Origin: Streptomyces fulvoviolaceus
GTDB lineage: Bacteria > Actinomycetota > Actinomycetes > Streptomycetales > Streptomycetaceae
NCBI RefSeq assembly: GCF_000718165.1
Contig: NZ_JOEY01000063.1
Span: forward strand, 1-43,984
Direction: 5' to 3'
DNA: 43,984 nt
Shown: positions 8,443-17,104 of the stretch, in pieces
Position numbering within the stretch: position 1 is the first letter of the stretch
Layout: each line of letters begins with the position of its first letter
The notes under the pieces: model-generated
Told to the model about the DNA's origin: nothing
The model's database searches: none
What the model saw: the letters and a program-made list of their open reading frames with translations, nothing else
Program-made: the position numbers and the translations under genes

Positions 8443-9477
8443 CTACGGGGCGTCCACTGTGACCAGTACCTTGACCTGCTCCGGGTCGACGGACGCGGCG
8501 AAGGCCTTTGCGGCGTCCTCCAGCGGGTAGGTGGCGGTGACGATCTCGGCGGTGTCGACGGCGCCCGAGGCGATCAGGGACATCGCGGTGCGGTAGTCGT
8601 CGCCGGTGTACATCAGGGTGCCCTCGATGCGGATCTCGCGGTCCTGGACCAGGTCGAGGCGGACGGGGGTGGTCCCGCCGGCTCCGACGCCGACGACGAT
8701 GATCGTGCCGCCCTTCGCCACCAGGTCGGTTGCCTGGGCCATGGACTGCTCGCGGGCCACGCAGTCGAAGACCACGTCGACCGGACCGCCGAGCGCCGTG
8801 TGGGCCTGCTCGACCAGGTCGGTGGCGTCGGCGGGCAGGGCCGCGTCGGCTCCGAGGCGCAGGGCGCGGTCCCGCTTGCCAGGCAGCAGGTCGGTGACGG
8901 CGATCTTGGCGGCGCCCGCGTGCCGGGCGGCGGCGAGGACGAGCAGACCGATGGGCCCGGCGCCGAGAACGGCGACCGTGCGGCCGGTGAGGTCCCCGGC
9001 CTTCGCCACGGCGTGCACCGGGGTGGCCAGGGGTTCGACGAGGGCGGCCTCGATGTCGGTCATGCCCTCGGGGACGCGGTGGACGCGGTCGGCCGGGATG
9101 GTGAACAGGTCGGTCATGGCGCCGGGCGTCTGGCAGCCGAAGACCTTCAGTTCCTGGCAGATGTTGTAGCGGCCGGAGCGGCACTGGGGGCACCGTCCGC
9201 AGTACAGGTTGGGCTCGATGATCACCCGGTCGCCGGGCGCGAAGTCCTCGGCGCCCTTCCCTGCCCCGGCGACGACGCCGACCGCCTCATGACCAGGGCG
9301 ATAGGGCAGGTCGATGAAGGGATGGTGGCCGGCCGCCGCGTGGGTGTCGGAGCCGCAGACGCCGACGACCGTGGTGCGTACGAGGAGTTCGTCGTCCCCC
9401 GGCACGGGGGCGGACACCTCCTCGAGGGTGATGTCGTCGAGGGAGCGGACTAGAACGCGGCGAATCTGCTCGGTCAT
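8443..9477 (-). CDS. Zinc-dependent alcohol/polyol dehydrogenase (MDR family)
   Basis: 344 residues of the medium-chain dehydrogenase/reductase superfamily. Catalytic zinc ligands are in VCGSDTH and GHEAVG. The structural-zinc cysteines are in YCGRCPQCRSGRYNIC. The NAD(P) Rossmann motif is GAGPIG. The overall pattern is closest to sorbitol, xylitol or threonine dehydrogenases. It is 26 bases downstream of the other dehydrogenase gene and 82 bases upstream of the DeoR gene. The expected role is oxidation of an imported polyol or its product to a ketose in the cytoplasm; exact substrate unknown. Confidence 0.9.
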   Translation of the reverse strand: MTEQIRRVLVRSLDDITLEEVSAPVPGDDELLVRTTVVGVCGSDTHAAAGHHPFIDLPYRPGHEAVGVVAGAGKGAEDFAPGDRVIIEPNLYCGRCPQCRSGRYNICQELKVFGCQTPGAMTDLFTIPADRVHRVPEGMTDIEAALVEPLATPVHAVAKAGDLTGRTVAVLGAGPIGLLVLAAARHAGAAKIAVTDLLPGKRDRALRLGADAALPADATDLVEQAHTALGGPVDVVFDCVAREQSMAQATDLVAKGGTIIVVGVGAGGTTPVRLDLVQDREIRIEGTLMYTGDDYRTAMSLIASGAVDTAEIVTATYPLEDAAKAFAASVDPEQVKVLVTVDAP

Positions 9478-9503
9478 GGTGGGGGTCCGTTCGGTTCGGG
9501 CGT

Positions 9504-10511
9504 TCACGAGGTGGCGAGGCCGGGCTGGATCTGGATCTTGCGGCCGATGCCGGCCTGGAAGCGGGCGATCGCGTCCGGGAACGCCGCCAGGGGGAGGCGG
9601 TCGCTGATGAAGACGTCCGGGTCGATGACGCCGGTGGCGAAGAGGTCCGCGGCGCGTTCGAAGCTGTGCAGGACGGCCATCGAGCCGGTGATCGTGATCT
9701 CCTGGTTGTAGATCTTGTACGGCTCGATGGTGGCCCGGGTGGCGTAGTCGGCGACCCCGAACTGCAGGTACGTGCCGCCCTTGCCGACCCGGCCGAGGGC
9801 GTCCTGGATGGCGTGGGCGTTGCCGGTGGCGTCGACGACCAGATCCCAGCCGTAGTTCGGCCGGTCGAGCTCGTCGGCGGACGCGGCCGCCGCGGAGCAG
9901 CCCAACTTCCGTGCCGTGTCCAGGCGTTCGGCGTTCAGGTCGACGAGGTCGACGCTCGCGGCGCCGGTGGCCTTGGCGAGCTGCAGCATCATCAGGCCCA
10001 TCGTCCCGGCGCCGTAGATGAGCACGCGGGAGGCGAGGCGACTGCGCAGGACGTCGTAGCCGCGCACGGCGCAGGACAGCGGCTCGATGAGAGCCGCGTC
10101 CTCGGTGCGCACGCCGTCGGGCAGGACCGCGCAGTTGGCGACGGGAGCGGCCACGAACTCGGCGGCGGCGCCCGGGTGGGTGACGCCGATCGCGGCCCAG
10201 CGTTCGCAGAGGTTGTTGTGGCCGGTGCGGCAGTAGTGGCACTCGAAGCAGTACAGCGACGGATCGACCGCGACCCGCGCCCCGACGGCGAGTTCGGTGA
10301 CGGCGGAGCCGACCGCGACGACCTCCCCGGCGAACTCGTGGCCGGGGATGATGGGCAGCTTCGGGGCGAACTCCCCCTGCAGGATGTGCAGGTCGGTGCC
10401 GCACAGTCCGGTGGCGGCGACCTCGACGACGACCTCGCGCGCGCCGGGGGCGGGGTCGTCGACGGCGACGAGTTCGACGCTGCCGGGCTGGGTGATGACG
10501 GCTGCCCTCAC
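9504..10511 (-). CDS. Zinc-dependent alcohol/polyol dehydrogenase (second MDR paralogue)
   Basis: 335 residues of the same superfamily as the next gene but clearly diverged. Catalytic-zinc motifs are LCGTDLH and GHEFAGEV, structural-zinc cysteines YCFECHYCRTGHNNLC, and Rossmann motif GAGTMG. GTG 10511 overlaps the permease stop (GTGA), so the enzyme is coupled to transport. Two distinct polyol dehydrogenases in one operon suggest either two substrates entering through one transporter or two successive oxidations of the same molecule. Specificity is not readable from the sequence. Confidence 0.9.
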   Translation of the reverse strand: MRAAVITQPGSVELVAVDDPAPGAREVVVEVAATGLCGTDLHILQGEFAPKLPIIPGHEFAGEVVAVGSAVTELAVGARVAVDPSLYCFECHYCRTGHNNLCERWAAIGVTHPGAAAEFVAAPVANCAVLPDGVRTEDAALIEPLSCAVRGYDVLRSRLASRVLIYGAGTMGLMMLQLAKATGAASVDLVDLNAERLDTARKLGCSAAAASADELDRPNYGWDLVVDATGNAHAIQDALGRVGKGGTYLQFGVADYATRATIEPYKIYNQEITITGSMAVLHSFERAADLFATGVIDPDVFISDRLPLAAFPDAIARFQAGIGRKIQIQPGLATS

Positions 10512-11395
10512 TTGACGGCTCCCAGGGAGAGACCGCGAACGAGCTTGTCCTGGGCAGCGAAACCGGCGATGAGGACCGGCAGGGAGACCAGCGTGGCCGC
10601 CGCGCACAGCCGGGCCAGGAACAGGCCCTCGTTGGTGATGAAGCCGACGAGGAACACCGGCGCGGTCGACGCCTGCGTCGCGGTGAGGTTCACGGCGAAC
10701 ATGAACTCGTTCCAGCTGAAGATGAAGCAGATCAGCGAGGTGGCGGCGAGTCCGGGCATGGCGACCGGCGCGACGACCCGCCACAGCACGGTGATCAGGC
10801 CCGCGCCGTCGACCTCGGCCGCCTCCAGGATCTCCTTGGGCACCTCGGCGAGGAACGAGCGCATCATCCAGACCGCGATCGGCAGGTTCATGGCGGTGTA
10901 GAGGATGACCAGCGTCCACACGTTGTCCAGCATCCCGGCGTCCTTGACGATCAGGTACACCGGCAGGAGGGCCGCGATGGCCGGGAGGAACTTGGTGGAC
11001 AGGAAGAAGAACATCACGTCGGTCCACTTCTCGACCGGCTTGATGGACAGCGCGTAGGCCGCCGGTACCGCCAGGGCGAGCACGAGCAGCGTCGAAAGGA
11101 TGCTGGCCATGGCCGAGTTGAGGAGGAACGGGGTGATGTCCCGGCTGAACAGCAGCTTGTACTGGTCGAAGGTGACGGAGGCGAAGGGGGTCGGCGGGTT
11201 CGTCGCCGCGTCCGCTTCCTGATGGAAGGAGGTGAGCACCATCCATGCCACGGGCGCGAAGAACGCCAGGGTGGCGAGCCAGGCGACGAACGTCCACAGG
11301 GGCGACAGCTTGGGCGAACCGCCGTGGTCGTCCTTGCGGCGCAGGAGCTTCTTGAACCTCGCCCCGGGGGCGGCGGCGACTGCAGCGTGGGTCAT
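10508..11395 (-). CDS. Carbohydrate ABC transporter permease, MalG-type
   Basis: 295 residues with six predicted membrane segments, starting with one near residues 35-55 after a basic N-terminus. The cytoplasmic loop EAAEVDGAGLITVLWRVVAP is the EAA motif that contacts the ATPase. It is the CUT1-family inner-membrane partner of the preceding permease. The start overlaps the stop of the MalF-type gene by four bases. No ATP-binding subunit is encoded nearby; Streptomyces commonly energise such systems with the shared ATPase MsiK, and I infer the same here. Confidence 0.93.
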   Translation of the reverse strand: MTHAAVAAAPGARFKKLLRRKDDHGGSPKLSPLWTFVAWLATLAFFAPVAWMVLTSFHQEADAATNPPTPFASVTFDQYKLLFSRDITPFLLNSAMASILSTLLVLALAVPAAYALSIKPVEKWTDVMFFFLSTKFLPAIAALLPVYLIVKDAGMLDNVWTLVILYTAMNLPIAVWMMRSFLAEVPKEILEAAEVDGAGLITVLWRVVAPVAMPGLAATSLICFIFSWNEFMFAVNLTATQASTAPVFLVGFITNEGLFLARLCAAATLVSLPVLIAGFAAQDKLVRGLSLGAVK

Positions 11396-12351
11396 CGGGA
11401 TACCTCCTCGCGGAACAGCGACGCGATGGTGCGCAGCGCGAAGGTCGCGATCACGATCGAGCCGAGCACGACGACGACACCGGCGGCGGCCGCCTCGCCG
11501 TACTCGTACTTGCGGAACATGGTCAGGTAGATCTCGTAGGGCAGGTTGGTCGTCTGCGAGCCGGGGCCGCCCTGGGTGATGGTGTAGACCGCGTCGAAGG
11601 TCTGCACGACGTAGATCGTGCCGAGCAGGACACCCAGTTCGATGTACTGGCGCAGGTGCGGCAGCGTGACGTAGCGGAAGGTCGCCATGGCGGAGGCGCC
11701 GTCCATGCGGGCCGCCTCCAGGACGTCACCGGGCTGTGCCTGCAGGCCGGCCAGGAGGATCAGCATCATGAACGGCGTCCACTGCCAGACCAGCGAGATG
11801 ACGACGGCCGGCATGGGGTAGGAGGAGATCCAGTCGACCGTGGGGCCGTTGTCCGCTCCGAAGAACCGGTATACGGCGTTGAGGGTGCCGTTCAGCAGGC
11901 CGTAGTCGGGGTTGTAGATGGCGTGCTTCCACAGCAGCGCCGCCGCGACCGGCATGACCAGGAACGGGGCGATGAGCAGCGTGCGCGCCAGGCCGCGGCC
12001 GACGAACCGGCGGTCGAGCAGCATCGCCAGGCCGAGTCCGAGGATCACGCTGATGAGCACGACCGACGCGGTGAGGACGACGGTGTTGAGCACTGCCGTG
12101 CGCAGCCGCTCGTCGGTGAAGACGAACTTGAAGTTGGACAGGCCGACGAAGTGCCGGTCGCCCGGCTTGAGGATGTTCCACTGGAACGTGGAGATGATCA
12201 GCGTGGCCACGAAAGGCAGCTGCGTGACGACGATGGTGAAGATCAGCGCCGGCAGCAGCGGGATGCGGCGCTTCCACTTGCTGATGCCCGAGGACTTCCG
12301 GATGCGGGCGCGTGGGGGGGCTGTCTTGGGGGGTGCGGTGAGCGTGGTCAT
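11392..12351 (-). CDS. Sugar ABC transporter permease, MalF-type
   Basis: 319 residues with six predicted membrane segments after an N-terminus rich in Pro, Arg and Lys. The EAA loop reads EAARMDGASAMATFRYVTLP. It forms the heterodimeric channel with the MalG-type permease. ATG 12351 has GGAGGAAAG upstream. The gene follows the binding-protein gene after 79 bases that contain a strong hairpin (12394-12423), expected to lower permease expression relative to the binding protein. The closest functional analogies are the sorbitol/mannitol-type CUT1 systems, judged by the dehydrogenases in the operon. Confidence 0.93.
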   Translation of the reverse strand: MTTLTAPPKTAPPRARIRKSSGISKWKRRIPLLPALIFTIVVTQLPFVATLIISTFQWNILKPGDRHFVGLSNFKFVFTDERLRTAVLNTVVLTASVVLISVILGLGLAMLLDRRFVGRGLARTLLIAPFLVMPVAAALLWKHAIYNPDYGLLNGTLNAVYRFFGADNGPTVDWISSYPMPAVVISLVWQWTPFMMLILLAGLQAQPGDVLEAARMDGASAMATFRYVTLPHLRQYIELGVLLGTIYVVQTFDAVYTITQGGPGSQTTNLPYEIYLTMFRKYEYGEAAAAGVVVVLGSIVIATFALRTIASLFREEVSR

Positions 12352-12393
12352 GAAACTTTCCTCCGCCGGTGACGGCCGGGGTCGGGGGAGCGA

Positions 12394-12423
12394 CGCCCGG
12401 CCGGCACCGAGGCCGGCCGGGCG
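12394..12423 (-). terminator. Intra-operon GC-rich hairpin (attenuator/processing site)
   Basis: Perfect 12-base arms (CGCCCGGCCGGC and its complement) are separated by a six-base loop. The structure starts 8 bases after the binding-protein stop and lies before the permease genes. There is no U-tract, so it probably acts as a partial terminator or as a 3' stabiliser of the binding-protein message. Confidence 0.7.
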
Positions 12424-12430
12424 CTGAAGG

Positions 12431-13783
12431 TCACTTCTGGTAGTTCTTGGCGACTTCCTCGGCGAGCTTCTGGCCGTCGTTCAGCGCCTTGTCCACGGTG
12501 GTCTTGCCGGCGATGGCGGCGGATATCTCCTGGGTGACCTTCGTACCCAGGTCCTGGAACTCGGGGATGGCCACGTACTGGATGCCCACGGTCGGCCTCG
12601 GCTGGACGCCCGGGTTGGACGGGTCGGCCTGCTCGATGGACTTCAGGGTGATGTCACCGAACGACCCGGCGGCCTTCTGGTACTCCGGGATCTCGTACGT
12701 GCTGGCCCGCTTGCCGGCCGGGACACGCGACCAGCCGAGCTTCTCGCCGACCAGCTTCTCGTACTTCTTGCTGGACGCCCACAGCATGAACTGCGAGGCC
12801 GCGTCGGCGTTCTTCGTGGTCTTGGGCATGGCCCACGACCAGGCCCACAGCCAGCCGCTGCTCTTGGTCTCGACGGTCGGCGCGTAGGCGTAACCGACGT
12901 GCCCGGCGATCTTGCTGGAGCTGGAGTCCTCCAGCGAACCGGCCGCGCTGGTCGCGTCGTACCACATCGCGACCTTCTTCTGGCTCATCGCGTTGAGGCA
13001 CTCGGTGAAGCCGGCCTGCGGGGCGCCCGCCTCACCGTGCTCCTTGACCAGGTTGACGTAGAAGTTCGTGGCCTTCTTGAACGCCGCGCTGTTGACCTGC
13101 GCCTTCCAGTCCTTGGTGAACCAGGTGCCGCCGAAGGTGTTGACCACGGAGGTCAGCGGCGCGCCGAGCTCGCCCCAGCCTGCAAGGCCGCGAAGGCAGA
13201 TGCCCTTCATGCCGGGCTCGGCGCCGTCGACCTTGGCCGCGATGTCGGCGATCTGCTGCCAGGTCGGGTGCTCGGGCACCGTGATGCCCTTCGCCTTCAT
13301 GACGTCCTTGTTGTACATGAGCATCGAGGACTCGCCGTAGAACGGCAGGGCGTACAGCTTGCCGTCGGAGCCGGACATCGACTGCACCATCGGCTTGAGC
13401 AGGTCGCTCTTGTCGAAGCTCGTGTCCTTGTCGGCGTAGGAGCCGAGCTCGTGCAGCCAGCCGTTCTTGGTCCAGATGGGCACCTCGTACGCGCCGATGG
13501 TGGCGACGTCGTACTGGCCGGCCTGGGTGGCGATGTCCTGCGTGACTTTGTCGCGCAGCTCGTTCTCGGGAAGGATCGTGAAGTTGACCTTGATGCCGGT
13601 GTCCTTCGTGAACGTGCTCTTGGTCAGCTTCGCGATGTCCTCCATCTGCGGGTTGCCGACCATCAGCACGTTGATGCTCTTGCCCCCGCTGTCGCTGTTG
13701 CCGGCTCCGGCTCCGGAACAGGCGGTGGCGAGCAGGGCGGTGGCGGCGGTGCCGGCGATGAGGGCGAATCTGGTCGATCGCAT
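12431..13783 (-). CDS. Extracellular sugar-binding lipoprotein (ABC transporter)
   Basis: 450 residues. The N-terminus has Arg residues, a hydrophobic core and an LLATAC lipobox-like end, so Cys about 22 is the likely lipidated residue; a Gly/Ser-rich linker follows. The rest is a family 1 extracellular solute-binding protein with the segments VNFTILPENELRDKV and LYALPFYGESSMLMYN. It captures the carbohydrate or polyol outside the membrane and delivers it to the two permeases. It is the promoter-proximal gene of the minus-strand operon. The dehydrogenases downstream point to a polyol ligand, but this is inferred. Confidence 0.93.
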   Translation of the reverse strand: MRSTRFALIAGTAATALLATACSGAGAGNSDSGGKSINVLMVGNPQMEDIAKLTKSTFTKDTGIKVNFTILPENELRDKVTQDIATQAGQYDVATIGAYEVPIWTKNGWLHELGSYADKDTSFDKSDLLKPMVQSMSGSDGKLYALPFYGESSMLMYNKDVMKAKGITVPEHPTWQQIADIAAKVDGAEPGMKGICLRGLAGWGELGAPLTSVVNTFGGTWFTKDWKAQVNSAAFKKATNFYVNLVKEHGEAGAPQAGFTECLNAMSQKKVAMWYDATSAAGSLEDSSSSKIAGHVGYAYAPTVETKSSGWLWAWSWAMPKTTKNADAASQFMLWASSKKYEKLVGEKLGWSRVPAGKRASTYEIPEYQKAAGSFGDITLKSIEQADPSNPGVQPRPTVGIQYVAIPEFQDLGTKVTQEISAAIAGKTTVDKALNDGQKLAEEVAKNYQK

Positions 13784-14032
13784 GTGACGGGGGACCTCTC
13801 GTGCGGGTTCGTCGGGACCTCGACTGAGGCTCGGCGGGGTGAGGAGGGGTGTGGATGCGTCCGCGGGGAGTCGGGCGCGTTTCGATGGCCGAATTATTAG
13901 CAGGAGACTGCGCCGTTGTTAACACATCTTGCGAGAAAACTTCGTCCGACTTATCGTTAGGCCGCCTCACAAGGGGCCACGGGGCACACCAAAACGGCCC
14001 CCTGCCCCCGCCGCCGTCCCCGAGGAACCCGC
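13784..14032. promoter_or_regulatory. Divergent promoter region, transporter operon / PfkB gene
   Basis: A 249-base gap between divergent genes. It contains an island distinctly richer in A/T than the surroundings (about 13889-13960), including an 8-base palindrome TGTTAACA near 13917. This is where both promoters and the DeoR operator are expected. I could not pick out convincing -35/-10 pairs. Confidence 0.45.
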
Positions 14033-15019
14033 ATGAGCGCCAGACCGGAAACCGCAGATCAGCCCGCCGTCGTCGTCGCCGGAGACGCGCTGGTGGACCT
14101 CACCCCCACCCGCACGGCCGACGGCGCCGCGGCTTTCCAGCCACTCCCGGGCGGCTCCTGCCTCAATGTCGCCGCCGGGCTCGGCCGCCTCGGAGTCCCC
14201 ACGGCACTGCTCGCCCGCATCTCCGACGACCACTTCGGCGACCTGCTGCGTGCGCACCTCGCGGCGTCCGGCACCCGGCTCACCCATGTGCTGCCGACGT
14301 CCGACCCCACCACCCTCGCCGCCGTGCACCTGCGCGAGGACGGATCGGCCGCCTACTCGTTCCACGCGAACGGCGCCGCCGACCGCGGTCTGCGCCCCGA
14401 ACACCTCGCCGCCCTCCCGGACGGCGGCACGCTGCCCGAGGGCACGGCACTGCACCTCGGCTCACTGGGACTGCTGCTGGAACCCCTGGCCTCGACCCTC
14501 GACGGACTGCTGCGCCGGGAGGCGGGCCGGCGCCTGGTGTCCCTCGATCCGAACGTACGGCCGGACCTGGTCACCGACCGCGCCGCCTACCTCCGGCGGT
14601 TCGCCGACTGGGTGGCGCTCGCCGACGTGGTGAAGGCGAGCGACGAGGACCTGGCCTGGCTCCACCCGGGTGAGCCGTACGAGGCGGTGGCCGACCGCTG
14701 GCTCGCGTCCGGGGCCGGGCTCGTGCTGATCACGTTCGGCTCCCGGGGTGCCTGGGCCGTCGGCCGCGCTGCGAGCGTGCATGTGCCCACCCCGGCGGTC
14801 GAGGTCGTCGACACGGTGGGAGCGGGCGACGCCTTCACCGCCGGAATGCTCGCCCATCTGCACCACATCGGCCGGCTCACCCGCGAAGGCGTCGACGGCC
14901 TCGGCGCCGGGGAGCTCGCCCGGCTGGTGTCGTACGCCGTGGAGATCGCGGCCGACACCTGCACCCGTGCGGGCGCCCAGCCGCCGCACCGCCGCGACGG
15001 CGTACCGGTCCCGTCGTAG
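14033..15019 (+). CDS. PfkB family carbohydrate kinase (fructokinase-like)
   Basis: 328 residues of the ribokinase/PfkB superfamily. The N-terminal GGSCLNVAAGLGRLG motif is PfkB signature 1. The C-terminal DTVGAGDAFTAGM is signature 2, with Asp266 as catalytic base in GAGD. It phosphorylates a sugar, probably a ketose such as fructose, with ATP. GAGGAA precedes ATG 14033. It diverges from the transporter operon and would trap the ketose made by the polyol dehydrogenases, e.g. mannitol or sorbitol to fructose to fructose phosphate. The pathway assignment is inference from neighbours. Confidence 0.9.
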   Translation: MSARPETADQPAVVVAGDALVDLTPTRTADGAAAFQPLPGGSCLNVAAGLGRLGVPTALLARISDDHFGDLLRAHLAASGTRLTHVLPTSDPTTLAAVHLREDGSAAYSFHANGAADRGLRPEHLAALPDGGTLPEGTALHLGSLGLLLEPLASTLDGLLRREAGRRLVSLDPNVRPDLVTDRAAYLRRFADWVALADVVKASDEDLAWLHPGEPYEAVADRWLASGAGLVLITFGSRGAWAVGRAASVHVPTPAVEVVDTVGAGDAFTAGMLAHLHHIGRLTREGVDGLGAGELARLVSYAVEIAADTCTRAGAQPPHRRDGVPVPS

Positions 15020-15030
15020 TCCGTCCGTGA

Positions 15031-15053
15031 CCCTGGTTATGCGTAACGCAGGG
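15031..15053. terminator. Hairpin between convergent kinase genes
   Basis: CCCTGGTTA pairs with TAACGCAGGG (nine base pairs with one bulged G) around a TGCG loop. It lies between the stop of the PfkB gene and the end of the convergent FGGY gene, which suits a two-way terminator. There is no long U-tract. Confidence 0.45.
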
Positions 15054-15067
15054 GACACGTTGCGTGC

Positions 15068-16582
15068 TCACTCCGCGGTCTTGGACGCGTCCAAGCGGGC
15101 CCAGACCGGTCCGAGAGCCTCCAGCGCCTCCCGGTACACCTGGTACGCCTCGTCGAGTACGGCGACCCGGTCGGGGTGGGGCTCGTGGCGCCTGAGCACG
15201 GCCGCGCCGGCGCGCGGGTCCGTCACGCCGTCGAGCAGTCCTACGGCGGTGGCGGCGAGCAGCGCCGCTCCCCGGGCGGCACTCTCCTGCACGTCGGTCA
15301 CCACGACCGGCCGCCGTAGGGCGTCGGCGAACATCTGGCTCCACACCGCGCTGTGCGCGGCGCCGCCGGTCAGCCGGGCCGCCCCGCTGATCGGCAGCTT
15401 CGAGCAGAGCGCGTCGACGTGCCAGCGGTGATTGAGGACGACGCCTTCCATCAGGGCCCGCAGCAGATGGCCGCGGCCGTGCCAACCACGCAGACCGAGG
15501 AACGTCCCGGACGTCGCCCCCGGGTACGGGGAGCCGTAGACGAACGGGTGGAACAACACCTCCGACGGACCGTCCAGTTGTGCCTCGACCTCGCGGCCGA
15601 TCGCCTCGTGGACCCCGTCCCGTTGCTCGGCCGGCGCGCCCGTCACCCGCAGGAACCACTCCAGGTTCGCCACCGATGCCGGTGAGGTGGACATGGTCAT
15701 CCACTGCCCCGGGCGGACGAAGTGACGGACCTGCCAGCGCGGGTCGACGACGGGTCGCTCGCTGACCACCTGGTTGATGCTGAACGACCCGGCGATCAGG
15801 CACAGTTCGCCCGGCACCGTGCCGCCGAGCCCGAGCGCGGCGGCGTCGACGTCATGGGCGCCCGTGACGACGGGGGTGCCGGCGGTGAGCCCGGTGAGCG
15901 CGGCGGCCTCGGGGGTGACGGTTCCGCTCACGGCGTCGCAGGCCAGGACGGGTGGCAGCAGGCCGGCGAGCGCTCCGAGGCCGTACAGGTCGAGCAGCTC
16001 CGGCGAGTAGCCGCCACGCCTCATGTCGGTGAAGGAGGCGCTGGCGTCCGTGGGATCGGTGGCCACCGCACCCGTCAGTCTCAGACGCAGCCAGTCCTTG
16101 CAGGACAACAGCCAACGGGCCTCTTGAAGCACGCCGGGCTCATGGCGGGCGAGCCAGGCCAGCAGAGCGGCCGGGGACCCCGCGAAGGGCACCGTGCCCG
16201 ACAGCTCCAGGGCACGGGACCAGACCGGGGTGCCCCGCCACTCCTCCAGTACCGCTTCGGCGCGCGTGTCCATGGCCACGATAGCGGCCCGCACCGGCCT
16301 GCCCCGGTCGTCGACGGCGTACAGTCCGTCGCCGTGCCCGGCCAGCCCCACCGCGGCCACGGCTCGCCCCGCGTCCGGGCCCGCCTCGGCGAGACAGGCG
16401 GCGATGGCCTGGTGCGCCGTCCGCCACACGGCGTCCATGTCCCGCTCGACCCAGCGGGGACGAGGGGTGCTCAGCGGAAGCATGCCGCTGCCCCGCGCCA
16501 CCGGTCGGCCGGCGCCGTCGAACAGCACGGCCTTGGTCACGGTGTGTCCCGCGTCGACACCGAGCACCAGTTCACGCGCCAA
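15068..16582 (-). CDS. FGGY family carbohydrate kinase (xylulokinase-like)
   Basis: 504 residues with the two-domain actin-like fold. The N-terminal phosphate loop region is LGVDAGHTVTKAVLFD, and the second-domain ATP site includes LTGGAAHSAVWSQMFAD. The catalytic Asp lies in GAHDVDAAALGLG. The start is TTG at 16582, overlapping the stop of the relic ORF upstream (GTTGGCGCGTGA), which argues for translational coupling in the ancestral operon. FGGY kinases act on pentuloses, glycerol, gluconate or fuculose; the sequence resembles the xylulokinase/L-xylulokinase side. It likely phosphorylates a ketose from the polyol pathway. Confidence 0.88.
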   Translation of the reverse strand: MARELVLGVDAGHTVTKAVLFDGAGRPVARGSGMLPLSTPRPRWVERDMDAVWRTAHQAIAACLAEAGPDAGRAVAAVGLAGHGDGLYAVDDRGRPVRAAIVAMDTRAEAVLEEWRGTPVWSRALELSGTVPFAGSPAALLAWLARHEPGVLQEARWLLSCKDWLRLRLTGAVATDPTDASASFTDMRRGGYSPELLDLYGLGALAGLLPPVLACDAVSGTVTPEAAALTGLTAGTPVVTGAHDVDAAALGLGGTVPGELCLIAGSFSINQVVSERPVVDPRWQVRHFVRPGQWMTMSTSPASVANLEWFLRVTGAPAEQRDGVHEAIGREVEAQLDGPSEVLFHPFVYGSPYPGATSGTFLGLRGWHGRGHLLRALMEGVVLNHRWHVDALCSKLPISGAARLTGGAAHSAVWSQMFADALRRPVVVTDVQESAARGAALLAATAVGLLDGVTDPRAGAAVLRRHEPHPDRVAVLDEAYQVYREALEALGPVWARLDASKTAE

Positions 16583-16952
16583 CGTTCACACCCGCCCCAG
16601 GTCGCGGGCACTGACCGCTGCGGCGCAGCGTCCTGGCGGTCGTGTCACCGGCTTGGTGCGTGGTGAACGGGACGTCGGCCGGACCGCGCCAGGGACTGTC
16701 CGCGGGAAGCGGCTCCTGGTCCGGCACAGCCGGCGCCTCGGCCTCGCCCACCGTGCCCACGATCTCGCCGAGCACTGCCGCGGCCCCGGCCCCGCACCAC
16801 TCCATGGTCTGCCGCGCCGCGTGCTGCTGCGCCTCGCTCCCCGACCGGTCGACGCTGCGGCCCGGCCCGAAGCGCGCACCACACACGTCCGCCGGGGCGT
16901 CGACGCAGTACCCGGCAAGGATGAATCGATCACCGACGACCAGAACGCGCAA
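16572..16952 (-). pseudogene. Truncated relic of a D-2-hydroxyacid dehydrogenase
   Basis: A 126-codon ORF with a TTG start, a good GAGGAG ribosome site, and the N-terminus LRVLVVGDRFILAG. The segment SGSEAQQHAARQTMEWCG and the following VGEAEAPAV resemble, from memory, the start of phosphoglycerate-dehydrogenase-like 2-hydroxyacid dehydrogenases found beside FGGY kinases in actinomycetes. The NAD-binding Rossmann motif and catalytic Arg/Glu/His are all missing, and after about residue 80 the sequence no longer resembles the family. It is therefore probably a gene with a large internal deletion whose tail still overlaps the FGGY start. It may still be translated. 16953-17104 holds nothing else I can support. 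Confidence 0.5.
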
Positions 16953-17104
16953 CGCGGTCTCCTCGCATGCCGACGCCACCTCCCACGGGGCCGATCGTCC
17001 CACGTAGCAGGTCGTTGCGCCTGGACCGCCCCGTGTTCGAACGCCGTTGCCCCCGGCCCTCGGGACCAAGAACGCCGTCTACGGCAGCCCCCACCGCCGA
17101 GCGT

